From assembly GCA_037833965.1 (NCBI GenBank), contig AP031356.1:16700501-16764500 (forward strand): a stretch of DNA of 64,000 nt. Reading direction: 5' to 3'. Source of the DNA: Marchantia polymorpha subsp. ruderalis. Its lineage: Eukaryota; Streptophyta; Marchantiopsida; Marchantiales; Marchantiaceae. The notes beneath the pieces are model-generated. The model did not search any database. It was not told the origin of the DNA and was given only the letters and a program-made list of their open reading frames with translations. Below, piece by piece: positions 34,301 to 46,765 of the stretch (its first letter is position 1; each line of letters begins with the position of its first letter). The position numbers and the translations under genes are program-made.

Positions 34301-35666
34301 CACATTTTTCTCTCACCACGTTTAGCGGATAATCCATTGAACGTGAGCAATTTAAAGTTGAAATTCAGTCGTAAAACATAGTTCTTCCTTCACTGCGGTA
34401 CGTAGTTTCTTGAAATCGGTACAAAGACCTCACCTTCTTCATTTCTCAGTGTGTATATGGAGGAGCCGATAAGAGATCTCAGTTGCAAGCAATAGGTCGA
34501 GGAGTTGATATCATTGTCGCCACTCCTGGCCGCTTGAACGATTTCCTGAAGGCGAGGACAGTCAGCTTACAGAGGGTTTCTTACGTCGTCCTTGATGAGG
34601 CAGACCGCATGCTCGACATGGGATTCGAACCCCAGATTCGAGCGATTTTCAGTCAATTACCCGCTGAAAGGCAGAGCCTGATGTTTACTGCTACATGGCC
34701 GAGAGAAATAAGATCTATTGCGGGAGAACTGCTTTCTACTCCCGTCCAGATCAACATTGGCAGCACCGATGATCTCGCAGCGAACAAGGCGATCATTCAA
34801 GTGAGTCTGAGCCACTTTCCGATCTTGCGTGAAACACCCGTGGACTTCTTGAAAGGTTCGCGCTGCTCTGTTCTTTTGCTGCATTCCTCTGGGGCCGGGA
34901 TTACTTCAATACTGATGCACCCATCTCAAACTGTTTGCAGCACGTAGAGGTCATTAAGAGGTTTGATAAGCAGAGGAGACTTGAGCAAATTCTCAAGAGT
35001 CAAGACAGAGATTCGAGGATTCTTGTGTTCAGCTCTACTAAACGCATGTGTGATCAGCTAGCTCGCAATTTGAATGGTTTCAAGGCAGCAGCTATCCATG
35101 GGGACAAGTCTCAAGAAGATCGGGAGTTCACTTTGTCTCAGTTCAGAAGTGGAAAATCTCCAGTTCTGGTTGCAACTGATGTCGCTGCCAGGGGACTTGA
35201 CGTGAAGGACATCAGGTACGATCGCACACAATGCAACTTTAAAGCTGAATTCAGTAAAGTGGAATCCCGTCAGATTGCTTCCATGTGTAGGAGTTGGCTC
35301 TTTATTGGAGTGGGAAGATATGGATAGACGCAAGTGTTGCAGCCCATGTGCATCAGATTCTCTGAGAATGGGAGAAAAACATTCAATTGTACGGATCCAC
35401 TCATGCATGCAGTCTATTGATACCGAAGTCTTTCATGTTCTTACTTCAGGGTGGTTATAAATTATGACTTCCCTACGAAATTTGAAGATTACATACATCG
35501 AATCGGTCGAACTGGTCGTGGTGGTGCAACAGGGACAGCATATACATTCTTCGATGGTGGACAGGATGCGAAATTCTCCAAAAAGTTGGTGAAGGTTCTC
35601 GAAGGTGCAAATCAGAAAGTTCCCAAAGCGCTGGCAGATATCGCTGCCCGAGGTGGAAATTTCTGA
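31380..35666 (+). CDS. WW-domain DEAD-box RNA helicase (plant DRH1/RH14/RH46 group)
   Basis: ATP-dependent RNA helicase of the p68-related plant group. Eight exons join in frame to 597 aa: 31380-31721, 32261-32299, 33144-33374, 33468-33536, 33967-34236, 34450-34800, 34941-35215, 35450-35666. A WW domain lies at ~70-100 ([23 protein letters not shown]). Motifs are Q ([10 protein letters not shown]240), Walker A AKTGSGKT 257-264, PTREL, TPGR 342-345, DEAD 366-369, TAT 397-399 (in place of SAT, as usual in this subgroup), [10 protein letters not shown], and HRIGRTGR 542-549. All core motifs are intact. The start is the first ATG in the GACGATGGCGG context; an in-frame ATG 195 bases upstream gives an unrelated hydrophobic leader and was not used. 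The C-terminus stops soon after the core, without the long Gly/Arg tail of larger family members. The 39-base second exon rests on frame continuity. Confidence 0.94.
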
Positions 35667-37414
35667 ATTCAATTTCCGTCAGTTCACAAACTGACACGAA
35701 CCTGTGTTTTGGTTCCTGGAACCCTCAAATGAGGTGACACAACATTAATGGCAACCGCACTTCAACGACAGAGATTTTCATACTTCCAAATGAAAAGCAG
35801 TATCAGGACAAGGCAGTCTCTTCCTCCCGCTGCTCTCGAGACGAAAACGACCCATCATCTTCAGGTTCAATCGACCTACGGAAATCCTACATTGACACCA
35901 CAGGGGACAGCAATTCTTTCATTCGTAGAGTCATGTTTTCTCATGAGTCAAACATTATTCTTGTACAAAAATAATATACACATAAAAACTAAAATACTTG
36001 TAAACGGCCCACTGTGTACAAAACGCATTTTTTACGAACAGATTTGTTTACTTCTCTTGGCATGAGCGAGAAATCCTTTAGAAACGAATCACCTTGCCCG
36101 GTCACTGAGCAACTCTGAGTGGGTGGTGAGTTTCAACTACTCGCTGGCAAAAGGCACATTGCATGCAGTAGAAGTAACCGAGGTTACATATTTGCATCTT
36201 TATGTGTTCCAGTTCTGACAGTTTTATCCATATGTGTGATTTGACGGGGTCTGAGGGTTCAGCTTTACGTCAACGCTATTGTTTATTCGTATCTTCGCTA
36301 TCTTGCCTAAAGCTGAATAACTTGTCCTCCGCTGAATAATGTGTTTCGTCAGACAGCTTGTGCATCTTGGAAAATTTTCTAGGTTTCATATTTCACTGTG
36401 TTGAAGTAGTTCATGAAATTTCTCACTCTTCCAATTTATTGCTTTTTTCAATTTTTACGAGATAATAATTTTTTTAATGAATTATTATTTCTTATTGTTA
36501 TAATATATATACATTCGATTAATAAAAAGTTTGAATTATGATACTATCATTAAGTCGTTTTACACATGAGATCCAATGTAAAAATTAATCTGTTTCATAA
36601 ATATTTCTATTGTTCAGAGCAAGAAATAGACTTTCTAGAAATAGAAGGTCATGTAATCCATGATCTTAAGTATCGAGAGGCAGTCTTTAGTTTTACACTA
36701 AATTAAGCGGAGAACATTCGGACGATGACTATTCCATGTTGTCCGAGACAACTTATGATGATGTCCTAAATCAATTTACCTTTTAGTTAAATAATTTTCT
36801 AGATTTTCTCCTGTTTATTGATTGATATTTAAAATGCTTCATCTCGTATATTCTCAGTGTTGTGTATTTCAACATATAGAGATATGTGAAGTAAAAGTCT
36901 ACTAGATTTTCCTTGTATATAAAGGTTACTAAATTGGACAAAAATCACGAACGTCATGAACATGCTTAAATAAGCTAGGTGACTCTATTTCTCATTGCGA
37001 ACTTTACTTGAACTAAGAAAGATGAATTTTGATGTGCTAAATTACTTTGTGTGCTTCTACCTTTTAAAGTCAATGTTGATAGCTCAAAGTAAATTCCTCT
37101 GAACAAGAACTTACTTTAAGAAGAAGTGATACATTGTGTATTCGGCAAGATGAAAATTAGACGTTGATGTTAATTTTTATAAATTTTTTTATAAAAATTA
37201 AAAGAAAAAATGTAACAAAATTGATTGCTTTGACAATTAAAACAAATCTTGTCACAGTATTGAAGAAGTTAATGTAAGTTGTTTCTTAGTGAATGTCACG
37301 TCGTGAGTTCAATTTGGTGACAAAATAGATCTAGAAGGTCTAGATAGGGAAATGACATGTTGTCATTTAATTTTTGAGGTATCAAAAAATGAATTGATTC
37401 GTTATTTTCGGCAG
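35667..37414. other. Spacer downstream of the helicase
   Basis: Helicase 3' untranslated region, then AT-rich sequence with no coding potential. A 14-base-arm AT-only hairpin (TTAATTTTTATAAA, TTTT loop, exact complement) lies at 37170-37201. AAATGACATGTTGTCATTT at about 37350 is a near-palindrome whose core recurs at about 41780. Confidence 0.45.
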
Positions 37415-40400
37415 TTTGAGTCTCCTTGTTCTTTCCAAATTTTTACACCAATGTTTACTCGTGCAACTGTTTTGCAGTCTAGCTGTTTTGAATCTGCACT
37501 ACAGACTCTTTCCTGTTTTGTCATATAGCTCTTCGACATCTTTCTTTGCGGGCTCTAGTGCTTGAACTTATTTCTTAGTGACCAACTTCAGGGATCGCTT
37601 AGCGGCTTCTTGAGACTCCGTGGCTTATAGGGCAAGTCTTTGAGCTCACAATTTCGCATATTCAGTTACTATTGAAGCTATCTCTTGAGATGAGGGAGAG
37701 TCATCGTGATTTTGGGAGCTTGAGTTTTGTAACTGTGCGTCTCCATATCTGCTTCTGATTGTGATGTCTCCATTGGTTTTTAATACTTTCCAGCAGTTTG
37801 AGGCTCTTGTTCTTTCTAGACATTTCGCCAACATTGATTCATGCGGGGTCGGAAGTTTGATTGCTTTGTATCTGCACAGCAGCCTTGTTTCGTGTTTGGT
37901 ACATATCTGCTTGACAACATTTTTTGTACGTCCCGTGCTTGAATTAGTATTCAAGTGGCCAGCTTTGCGGGCCGCTGAGTATCTTTTTGAGCCTCTTCAG
38001 TCTCAATGGCAAGTATTGGATTTTGCAATTGCGAAGACTAGAGAAATTTTGAAGCTACTACGTAACCTACAGAGTAATCGTGCTCTTGATAGCTTGAATT
38101 TTATAACTTTTTGTCTTCAAGCTTCTTCATGTCCAGTTTTGATTGTGATGCCTCCATGGATTTCTCTTTCTTTTGGGTAGTCTGAAGCTCTTTGTGTTCT
38201 CTTGAGGTTCTTCCGCTACGTTGATCCCTACGGGCCAAAATCTGGCTGCTTTGAATGTACATAGCAGACTTGCTTCATGTTTAGCACATATCCATTTGAC
38301 AACTTACTTTGCGGCCTCTAGGTATTGATTTGGTTTCTAAGTGGCCAACTTTAAAGTCAGCTAAGTAGATTCTTGAGCCTCTACGTCCTCAATGGCAAGT
38401 CTTTGAACTCCTTATCGCGTAGATTCCGGTATCACTGAAGCTATTACTTGAGCTAGGGCGGAGCTTGGATAATATTGAAGCTCCTACATGAGCTCAAGTA
38501 AATTCATTGTGTTTTTGAGAGCTTCGGCTTCCTCTGAGACCTCTATTGCAAGTCTTAGAGCTCGCAATTGCACAAACTTGGAGAATATTTAACCTACTAC
38601 TTGAACTAGAACAAAGTCATTGTGCTATTGGAAGCTTGAGTTTTATAAATTTGCATCTTCAAGTTCATGTTTTTTTGCTTTTGATGATGATGCCTCCATC
38701 GGTTTCTCATTCTTTCCAAAAGTTTGAGGCTCCTCGTTATTTTGAGTCTTTACTGCCGATGTTGACTCCTACGGGCAGATTGTGCAGATTCAAAGCATAT
38801 GGATTTTGGTCCATATGCTTTGAATCTGCACAACAGTCTTATTTTGCGTTTGGTACACATCTATTTGACAATTTTCTTTGCGGTCTCTAGTGCTTGATTT
38901 GATTTCTAAGTGGCTAATTTCACCGTCCGCTGAGCAACTTCTTGGAACTCCGCGGCCTCAATGGCAAGTCTTCAAGCTCCATATTGCACAGACTCTGGTA
39001 ATATTGAAGAAACTACTTGAGCTAGGATATAATTTGGAAAATATTGAAGCTATTTGTGGAATTGAGTCACAGTCATCGTGCTCTCGAGAGCTTCGGCTTA
39101 CTTTGTGGTCTCTATTGCACGTATTTGAGCTCGCAATTGCACAAACTCGGGTAATATTGAAACTACTTCCTGAGTAGAAACACAGTCGTCGTGTTGTTGA
39201 GAACTTTGGGTCTTCAAACTCAGGCATGTTTGCTTCTGGTTGTGATGCCTTCATTGGCTTTTCAATTTTTCCAGAAGTTTGAGCCCTCTTGTTATTTTGT
39301 GGCTCTTGCGCCAAGATTGACTTTTGCGCACCAAACTCTGGATGCTTTGAATCTACATGCAAACTTGCTTTGGGTTTGGCATGTATCTTTACAAAAGCAT
39401 CCTTTGCAATCTTTAGTGCTTGAATTATTGTTTGAATCTCCGCGGTCTCAATGGCAAGTCTTTGAGCTCACAATTGCGCAAACTCAAGAGATATTGAAGC
39501 TAATCCTTGAGCTACGGCAAATTCATCATGTGTAGGAGCTTGAATGTGGCAAATTCATCATGCTCTTAGGAGCTTGAATTATGTAGCTATACTTATTCAA
39601 GCTCATGTTCGCTTCTTATGTGATGTCTCCATTGATTTCTCACTATTTCATGCACTTTGAAGCTTTTTGTTTTTTTAGGCTCTTATGCCGATGTTGATTC
39701 ACGCAGTGTCAAAGTTTGACTACTTTGAACTTGCAAGGAAGTCTCACTTTGTGTTGGGTGCTTAAATTATTTTCTTAATGGCCAACTTCTGGGTCCGCCA
39801 AACATCTTTTTGAAACTCCATAGACTCGATGGCAAGTCTTGGAACTTGCAACCTTTCTTAACTTTTAATTTTTCCTTTAACGTCCTAACAATATGAATAA
39901 ATATACTTGAGACATTGTTTCTCGGTCCTGTGAATATCAATTTTACTTGTCATTACAATTTCACTACTATTTTTAGTTATCTTGCTTCGAGTGTTACTAT
40001 TTTCAATTTTGAAACTTTGAGTGTTATTTCAAGTGTTGTGTGAGCTGACCTCAGTAATAAAACTACTCTTTATATTGAAGCAAGAGTATTGTGCTTTTGA
40101 GAGCTTGAATATTGTAACTTTCTGTTTTAAAGCTTGTGCATGTGTGCCTTTGATTGTAATGTCTCTATCGGTTTACATTATTTCAAAAAATATGAATCTT
40201 CTTGTTTTTTTGAGTCTAATCTGCAAATGTTTACTTGTACCAAGCCAAAATGTAACTACTTTGAACTTGCACGACAGACTTGCGTTGTGTTGGCATACAT
40301 CTCTTTAAAATCTTTCTTAACGTCCTCCGATGCTTGAATTAGCAACTTAGTGGTCAACTTCAAGACTAGCTGAACGGATTCTTGAGCCTCTACAAACTCA

Positions 40401-40755
40401 CAATTGGCAAATCTTTTAAATCATTATTGTACAAAGTTGAATAATATTGAAGCTAACTCCTTAAGCTAGGGCAAAGTCATTGTGCTCTTGGGAGCGCGAG
40501 TTTTATAACTTTGCGCTTTTAAGCTTTTTCAAGTTTGCTTATGGTTGTGATGCCTACATTAGTTTTTCATTTCTTTGAGTAGTGTGAGGTTGTTTGTTAT
40601 GTCAAAACTCTTTTGCCAACTTTGACTTCTACCAAATCAAAGTTTGATTGCTTTGAATTTATAGGACATGCTAATTCTATGTTTTGCATGTATTTCTTTG
40701 ACAATTTACTTTTAGGTTTGTAGTGATTGAATTTGTTTCTTAGTGGCGGATTTTG
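37415..40755. repeat. Decayed tandem array with ~380 bp units and nested ~153 bp duplications
   Basis: A diverged unit recurs about eight to nine times. Its landmark (T)GGCAAGTCTTTGAGCTCRCAATTGC-like sequence starts at 37631, 38008, 38394, 38547, 38963, 39117, 39453, 39831 and 40406. Spacings are mostly 336-416 bp, but twice 153-154 bp, so a sub-unit has been duplicated within two units. Other shared phrases are TTTGAATCTGCACARCAG, GTGATGCCTCCATTGG and CTTAGTGGCCAACTT. Reading frames are broken in every copy. On the minus strand the units give related, interrupted peptides, so this may be a decayed tandemly repeated gene segment. Confidence 0.85.
38780..38833. repeat. Perfect 24-base-arm hairpin inside the tandem array
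   Basis: TTGTGCAGATTCAAAGCATA and four more bases pair perfectly with the segment ending at 38833, around a six-base TTTTGG loop. The right arm is the ordinary array phrase (GCTTTGAATCTGCACAACAG). The left arm is its inverted copy in a place where the array is normally direct. This fits a single template-switch event. Confidence 0.88.
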
Positions 40756-40761
40756 TAATTT

Positions 40762-41090
40762 TTTTTGAATTCAGGTTGATTTTCACTCAAATTTATCTCA
40801 GATAATTTTTTAATAATTCATCATAATTCTAGAAAAAAAATTATGTGTTTCAAACATATTTTCACACAAATTTTTCACTTATTGTTCAATTGTAAACACT
40901 CATTGAAATTTCAAAAAAAATAATGTTACTCAAACTTATATTGATGAAACAATTATTTTTACAATGATATTTTGAAATTTGTTTCAAATTCATTTTTTTA
41001 ACTTTCTATTCAAATTATTTGATAAAATACCATAACAAAAAATGATATTTATCATCTTATTTATTTTTACAAAGATAAATTTATGTATGT
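40762..41090 (+). repeat. Partial direct copy of the 43.9-44.3 kb repeat arm
   Basis: The stretch with TTTTCACTCAAATTTATCTC, CATAATTCTAGA and CAAAGATAAATTTA matches, in the same orientation and order, 43945-44270 (TTTCACTCAAGTTTACCTC, CGTGATTCTAGA, CAAAGATAAATCATA). It is more AT-rich and more diverged than the two main arms. Confidence 0.65.
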
Positions 41091-41771
41091 TTGAGTAATT
41101 TTCAAAATGTGTCAACAAGCCATTGGTGTATTCAAGAATTCTAGAGAATTCTTTGATCCTAGTTTAAAATTGCCACATATCATTTGAGAGTTTCAAGTTT
41201 GAGTTTCTTTTTGTAGATTTCATTTGTCACTAAATCAATTTTAGATTTAGTCTAATTATAACATTAGGGTTTAGAGATAAGTTCACTCAAAGATGAAATC
41301 ATAAACTCTGAACATGAAGATACAAACAATGATTCTACGTTCTCTTATATAGTTTTTACCAACAAGGTATGTAATATCAAAAGTTATATATATTAAATAG
41401 AACTAGAAGTAGTCAAGAAGTTAATCATGGTTATTTTAATTATAACTAAGTCTAGTTAGTTATGATTAAATATATCCAACTATAACTATGCTTACCTATA
41501 ATGTTTATACTTGACGGAATAACTAGAAAAGTTATAAAAGATTTGAATGAGCATTTTTATTTTATATTGTACAAAAATTTAGATTCCAATACAAAAGAAT
41601 TTTGATTTTATATTTAGTTTTGATTGGTTTGACTAAGTAATTGAGACTTCGTTGGTTAGATTAAGTCTAATGATGAATTAGTGGCAAGTGGAAATTTTAG
41701 AAGTTAGAAAGTGACAAATGATACGTCGCCACCCCAATCTAAAGATTAATAAATATCTAAAAGATTTAGGA

Positions 41772-42978
41772 GATCAATGACATGTTGTCACGTATTGATA
41801 ACTTACTATGCTTTATCTTTGTAAAAATAATTGTTTTAAAAGTAAAAATTATCATTTGTTAATATGGTTAATTCTACAGTAATATATATATATATATATA
41901 CAGGTAAGAAAAACATCTCAAGTAAGTTTGAAAATTAATGTGTAGAGATTTGTTTTATATATGAAAGAGTTACTATTTTCAACATGCAAAGATAATTGTT
42001 TGTATGTTGATATGTGTGTGAATTAAAGTGATAAATTGAGGAATTCTGAGAGAATATATTTGGTATATGAGTATGATGAGTAATCATATCCTTCTAGAAC
42101 TATGATGAGTTATCACAAAACCATCTGAGTTAAACTTGAATGGGAATCAATCCAGAGGTGCATTTTTTATTCCGTTTTCAGTACCTTAATCTAGAAGACG
42201 GAATATTTAAGATTAGATTTCTAGCTTGAGAGAAAATATCTACGAGAGGTCACTTGGAATTAATACTGAAGAATGAAAGAACGGAGAGTATGCTCGAAAG
42301 TGAAGTATCTTTTGTTTATCCAGTAGTCCTATACAAAACCCTAGAAATGATTTTGTATGTTTTATTTAACTAAACACGTCATTTTGAGAAAAATAATAAT
42401 ATTAGATACTAAAAATATGTTATACAAGTTACATCAAAGATTTTCTACTGATTGTACAGTGGAACTTGAATTATGTTCAATTTTTTTTCATGCCTAGATC
42501 ATATGTATATAGGAAGTTATAAGTGTTGAAAATTGAGACGTATTTAAGAGAAATCAAAAGATAGCTCTCGGGAAAATTTGTACAGAGTTGATTATTTTTA
42601 TGTTTTTCAAATTATACTTTGAAACTTTTTACAAGTGTGTATTGAAAGACAAATTATGTTTCAACCAAAATTTAATTGAGAGATTATACATAAAGAGAAA
42701 GTTATATTATTTTGAAATTTTGTACAAAATCATTATAAGATAGCAAAAATTTTTAATTTCCTTATTCACAATTTTTGTTGAGTAGATAGTGTTTCTGGGA
42801 GATATATTTTGAGTGATTTTCACTTTATAGATATATGAATGAACAAGAAAATTGAAAGTTTATCCAAAGTGACTCAAGACTTGAATATTATAATTTGTTG
42901 AGACTTCAATACAAGAGAATTTAAAGTGGAATTTGAAGAGAGATTAATAAATAAATCTCTAAAAATCAAACGTGAGAC
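41772..42978 (+). repeat. Left arm of a ~2.5 kb imperfect inverted repeat
   Basis: This segment reads as the reverse complement of 43036-44303 over nearly its whole length. Paired landmarks are TATTGATAAC with GTTATCAATA at the outer ends, AGATAGCTCTCGGGAAAA with CTTTCTCGAGAGCTATCT, GTATATAGGAAGTTATAAGT with ACTTATAACTTCCTATATAC, and CAAACGTGAGACTT with AAATCTCACGTTTG at the centre. A (TA)n tract lies at about 41881-41900. No open frame of note. It could be a foldback-type transposon, but no target duplication was found. Confidence 0.8.
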
Positions 42979-43035
42979 TTGTAAACAACAAGAAACAATT
43001 GACAATCTTATGTCACTCCTCTCCACAATAAATAA

Positions 43036-44303
43036 CAAATCTCACGTTTGACTATTGGGGATTGACTTACTATTCTTTCTTCAAAGTTCATCTTGAATTC
43101 TTTCGTATTGGTGTCTAAACAAACTATAACATCCAAACTTTAAGACACTTTGGATAATCTAACCTTTCAATAATATTAACTCTTATTTTTCCATAAGGTA
43201 TACAACACTCAAAAGACTTCTACGTGAAATACTATTTACTTGACAGAAACTGCAAATAAGTAAATCCAAAATTTTTGTTTACGCATCTTGATCTTGTACT
43301 CCCTAAATTTCAAATAACATAATTTTTTTGATAAACGTGATCTCTCAGTGAAATTTAGATTGACACATAGATTATCTATTAATACACACTCGTACAAAAT
43401 TTCAAAGGCTAAAATTAAAAAAAGAAAAAATAATCAACTCTGTACAAACTTTCTCGAGAGCTATCTTTTGATACCCTTCCAAATCCCCTCAACTTCCAAC
43501 ACTTATAACTTCCTATATACATATAATCTAGGCATGAAACAAATATTTAAACATACACTCTACAATCAATAAAACTTTTGAGAGAACTTTCATAACATGT
43601 TTTTTGGTCCCTAATATCAATTTTCTCTCAAAATGACGTGTTCAGGTGAACAAAACATACAAAATAACTTCTAGGATTTTGTATGAAACTTCTCGATAAA
43701 CAAAAGGTACTTTACTTTCAAGCATTTTCTCCGCTCTTTCATTCCCTAGTGTTCACTTCAAATGATATCTCATAGTACAAGATCTCGAGCTAAGGGAGTA
43801 CGGGATCAAGTATAGGAAGTACATCGACGATATATTTAGGATTTGATGACAAGCTCAAGAAAAATATTCTTGAGCTAAAAATCAAATCCTAAATATATTG
43901 TCTTTTAGATTGAAGTCCCAGCAATGGAACCAAAAATGCAATTCCAACTTGACTTTCACTCAAGTTTACCTCAGATAGCTTTGCTATAGCTCATCGTGAT
44001 TCTAGACAATCAGAATTATTGCTCATGTTCATGTTTCAAACATCCTCTCACACGATCCCTCAATTTATCATTCCAATTTACACACACATTGACTCTCCAA
44101 GATATTGAAAATCGTAAGTCTTTATATATAAAAAAATCCTCTACACATGGATTCTTTAAACTTGATTGAAATGCTATTCTCTATCTCTTTATATATTTTA
44201 CATGAGAATTTAACATGCTAACAAATAATAATTCTTATCAAATTTACGTTTACAAAGATAAATCATAGTAAATTTAACTAGTTATCAATATATGACTGGA
44301 TCA
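43036..44303 (-). repeat. Right arm of the ~2.5 kb imperfect inverted repeat
   Basis: Reverse-complement partner of 41772-42978, separated by a spacer of about 57 bases. It carries extra sequence not matched in the left arm, including the hairpin at 43826-43902. The short open frames in it are not conserved between the arms and are not called as genes. Confidence 0.8.
43826..43902. repeat. 77-base precursor-like hairpin
   Basis: Arms of about 36 bases (GACGATATATTTAGGATTTG.., AGCTCAAGAA near the loop) pair with few mismatches around a short AT loop. Size and near-complete pairing resemble a small-RNA precursor or a tiny foldback element. Expression is unknown. Confidence 0.7.
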
Positions 44304-46612
44304 TTTCGAATTAAAATTTCATTTTGAAAAATTAAGTTTTTAAATTTTCTACTTTGTTTACAATCACATACAATTTTTTTCTCATGATTATCAAGAAAAT
44401 CTTTAAATACATTAGTAACATAATTGTTTGACTTTATTAATTTGACAAATAAATCATATTATTTTGCACTACTAATGAAGCATTGTAACATTTGGGATAT
44501 GTAAATAAGAACCAAATCATATTTTTATCATAAACAGTCACTACAGAAGAAGTCAAGTATGATGTACTTGAAATAATTGCTTGACAACTTCTGTGCGATA
44601 AGACAGAGATTTATGTTGTGATAAAAGGTATCAAACGATGTGCATCGAACATGACAACCATTTGGATGAAAACTCTTGTATCGGATACAACGCATAATAC
44701 CTTGTTATACTTTCTTTGAATCACTCTAAACTTCATCTTTTATTCCATGAATCAACTCAGATTTTTTTCCCTCATGTAAAAATTTCAAGCTTTGTATTTT
44801 GTGAAATTATTTCAGACATCTTTAATATACACAATCCACTTTTTCTACGCAAACCAATTTCTCTTGGGATGCTGCATCATTCTCTAGATGGTTTACTCTT
44901 TCGGCCATTTTGGATCATATCATGAAGAATAAAGTTATCCAGGAGCAATTGAACCCAACCCTCTTGATCCGACACTTCATTCTCATCCGCTACCTTCGGA
45001 ACAATTTATCTGATCTATCTTCGTTTCCTACTTATTTTACCGTGAACTTGTGAATTTGGTCATTCTTTAGTCGTCCTGTAAAGCCTGTAGAACAAATCCT
45101 ACAAGTAATCTGACACTCAAGAATCAAACAGTGCAATAAGCTGTGCGACATGGGTGATATCCAAAGAACTGCGGCCTATTTTTTCCCCATTTTACGCAAC
45201 ATGCCGACAGTGTTACAACATAAGCAAGCAACAAAGATATGGAACCTATTCGAAGTGTAAAATGACAAGTTCTGTAAACCATGAATCTTCTCTCATTCAT
45301 CTTCAAAAGATCAAAAGATCTTCGGTCAATTCCTTTACGCTAGTAGATTCCTTTACTGCAAAGTGGACAGTTTGATTGGGTTATCTCTCAGTCATAATAA
45401 AAGAATGCCCCCCAAAATTATTACAAACTGTTGAACTTCCAATATATTCCAGTCTGCCGGAGCCTACACTCTATCACGGTTCTGCTTTTACACCTTGTCT
45501 GTCATTGTCGGGATCATCTTACGTTGGAATCGATGGTTGGAAACATTTTCATGTGGATGACTTGTGCTCGTGGGTGAAGAAATTGGACGGCTGACACAAG
45601 TTTGCTTGTCTTACCAACGGGAGGAGATTTGTCGAAGGCCAGTCAACAATTCCAAATGTAAACGCAAGTCCAGAGTATACATTCAGTCACGGTCGACTAT
45701 GGTTTCAGAGCAAAATTGGAAAAATAGAAAGAATACGAGAAAGCGCACCAACTCAAGAATAAACGAAGAGCACAATCTTCGTTCAAAGTAAGAACCAGAT
45801 TTGACGGCTCAGGTTTCAAGTCTAGAACGCAAAAAAATTCAACTCATTTTCAACGCAAGTCTTCGAAAACCCAATCGGCAAGTCAGACATACAACAGCTT
45901 ATCTCTTTCTCCTTCGAGCATGCAAGTCCGTTATGACCACGCAACACTTTCCTCTTGATTCTAAGACACGATAGAAAATGAGCGTGCCTCCAGACCTCTC
46001 GGAGCATCTCTCTCCCATTCTTCGGCCCTAAACTCGGCAAGGCAAAGTGCGTTGGTCATTTGTGACAGAGACAGATACAGATACAGAGAGAGAGGTCTGA
46101 TCACCAAAATATGCTCCGAAATACAAGGCTTTGTTTGTACGCCAAGGACAACGAGTGCGGAGGCAGGCAGGTGGGTGGGGTAGGGTGGTGGGGTGGGGGA
46201 ACCTGATGCAAGAGAGATTTGGGGCCCATGCATGACAGCAATTGCATCTGAATCTATTGTTGACGCGTTGTACAGGTACGTTTCACAGGACGCATGACAA
46301 GCCTTCGGTCACTGCTTCTATACTTTTGGCCCGGCTGAGAGGCCATGAAGCTCATCAAATTTCAGGAACACAGATTATGAGCGAGTTTGTTGGTTAGGTG
46401 ACGACGAGATCCCTCTACCACTCTACACAAAGTCCGAGTTCGGAACCGAACCGGATCACTATGACGCTGGCCAGGTACAATTGCACACCTCATCAACAAC
46501 ACCTTCTTCTCTCCGTCCTCATCCAATCCAGCAGCAGATAACTCTGCCGACCGAGCTTTCTCTTCCAGTTTTGCTGTTTACTTATTCCTGTTTAGCTGTT
46601 CTTCTCTATCAA
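44304..46612. other. Spacer, no supported gene
   Basis: AT-rich to about 44650, then balanced composition. Open frames at 45154-45375, 45376-45594 and 45564-45791 (+) follow closely but have no recognised similarity or clear splice links. A low-complexity AGATACAGATACAGAGAGAGAG tract lies at about 46070-46095. Confidence 0.35.
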
Positions 46613-46619
46613 TATAAAA
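46613..46619 (+). promoter_or_regulatory. Candidate TATA box (TATAAAA)
   Basis: A consensus TATAAAA lies in a CT-rich context, 84 bases before an ATG (46703) that opens a 20-codon frame. The spacing would suit a plant core promoter with a short leader. There is no independent support. Confidence 0.3.
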
Positions 46620-46702
46620 CGACCAAGACCATATTCTGGCGCACTGAGAAAGCCACCCTGCCTTCAGATCTTACACAAGCTCCCGCCACTCAAAGCCTTC
46701 AG

Positions 46703-46765
46703 ATGAGTTCAGATTCACGGCGCAGCCAAAGGATGATGGGCATTCCGTCCTCACTGAGGAAGTAA
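46703..46765 (+). CDS. Possible 20-aa short ORF or first exon behind a TATA box
   Basis: The frame encodes a basic, Ser-rich peptide (MSSDSRRSQRMM..) and ends TAA. Its last codons contain a possible donor (GGAA|GTAATA), so it may be a first exon. No family was recognised, and no clear second exon was found in the following kilobase. Reported only because of its position behind the TATA box. Confidence 0.2.
   Translation: MSSDSRRSQRMMGIPSSLRK

Noticed and set aside
37415-40755. CRISPR-like spaced repeats
   Set aside because: Units are ~380 bp, diverged and contiguous in a plant genome; a decayed tandem array fits, a CRISPR array does not.
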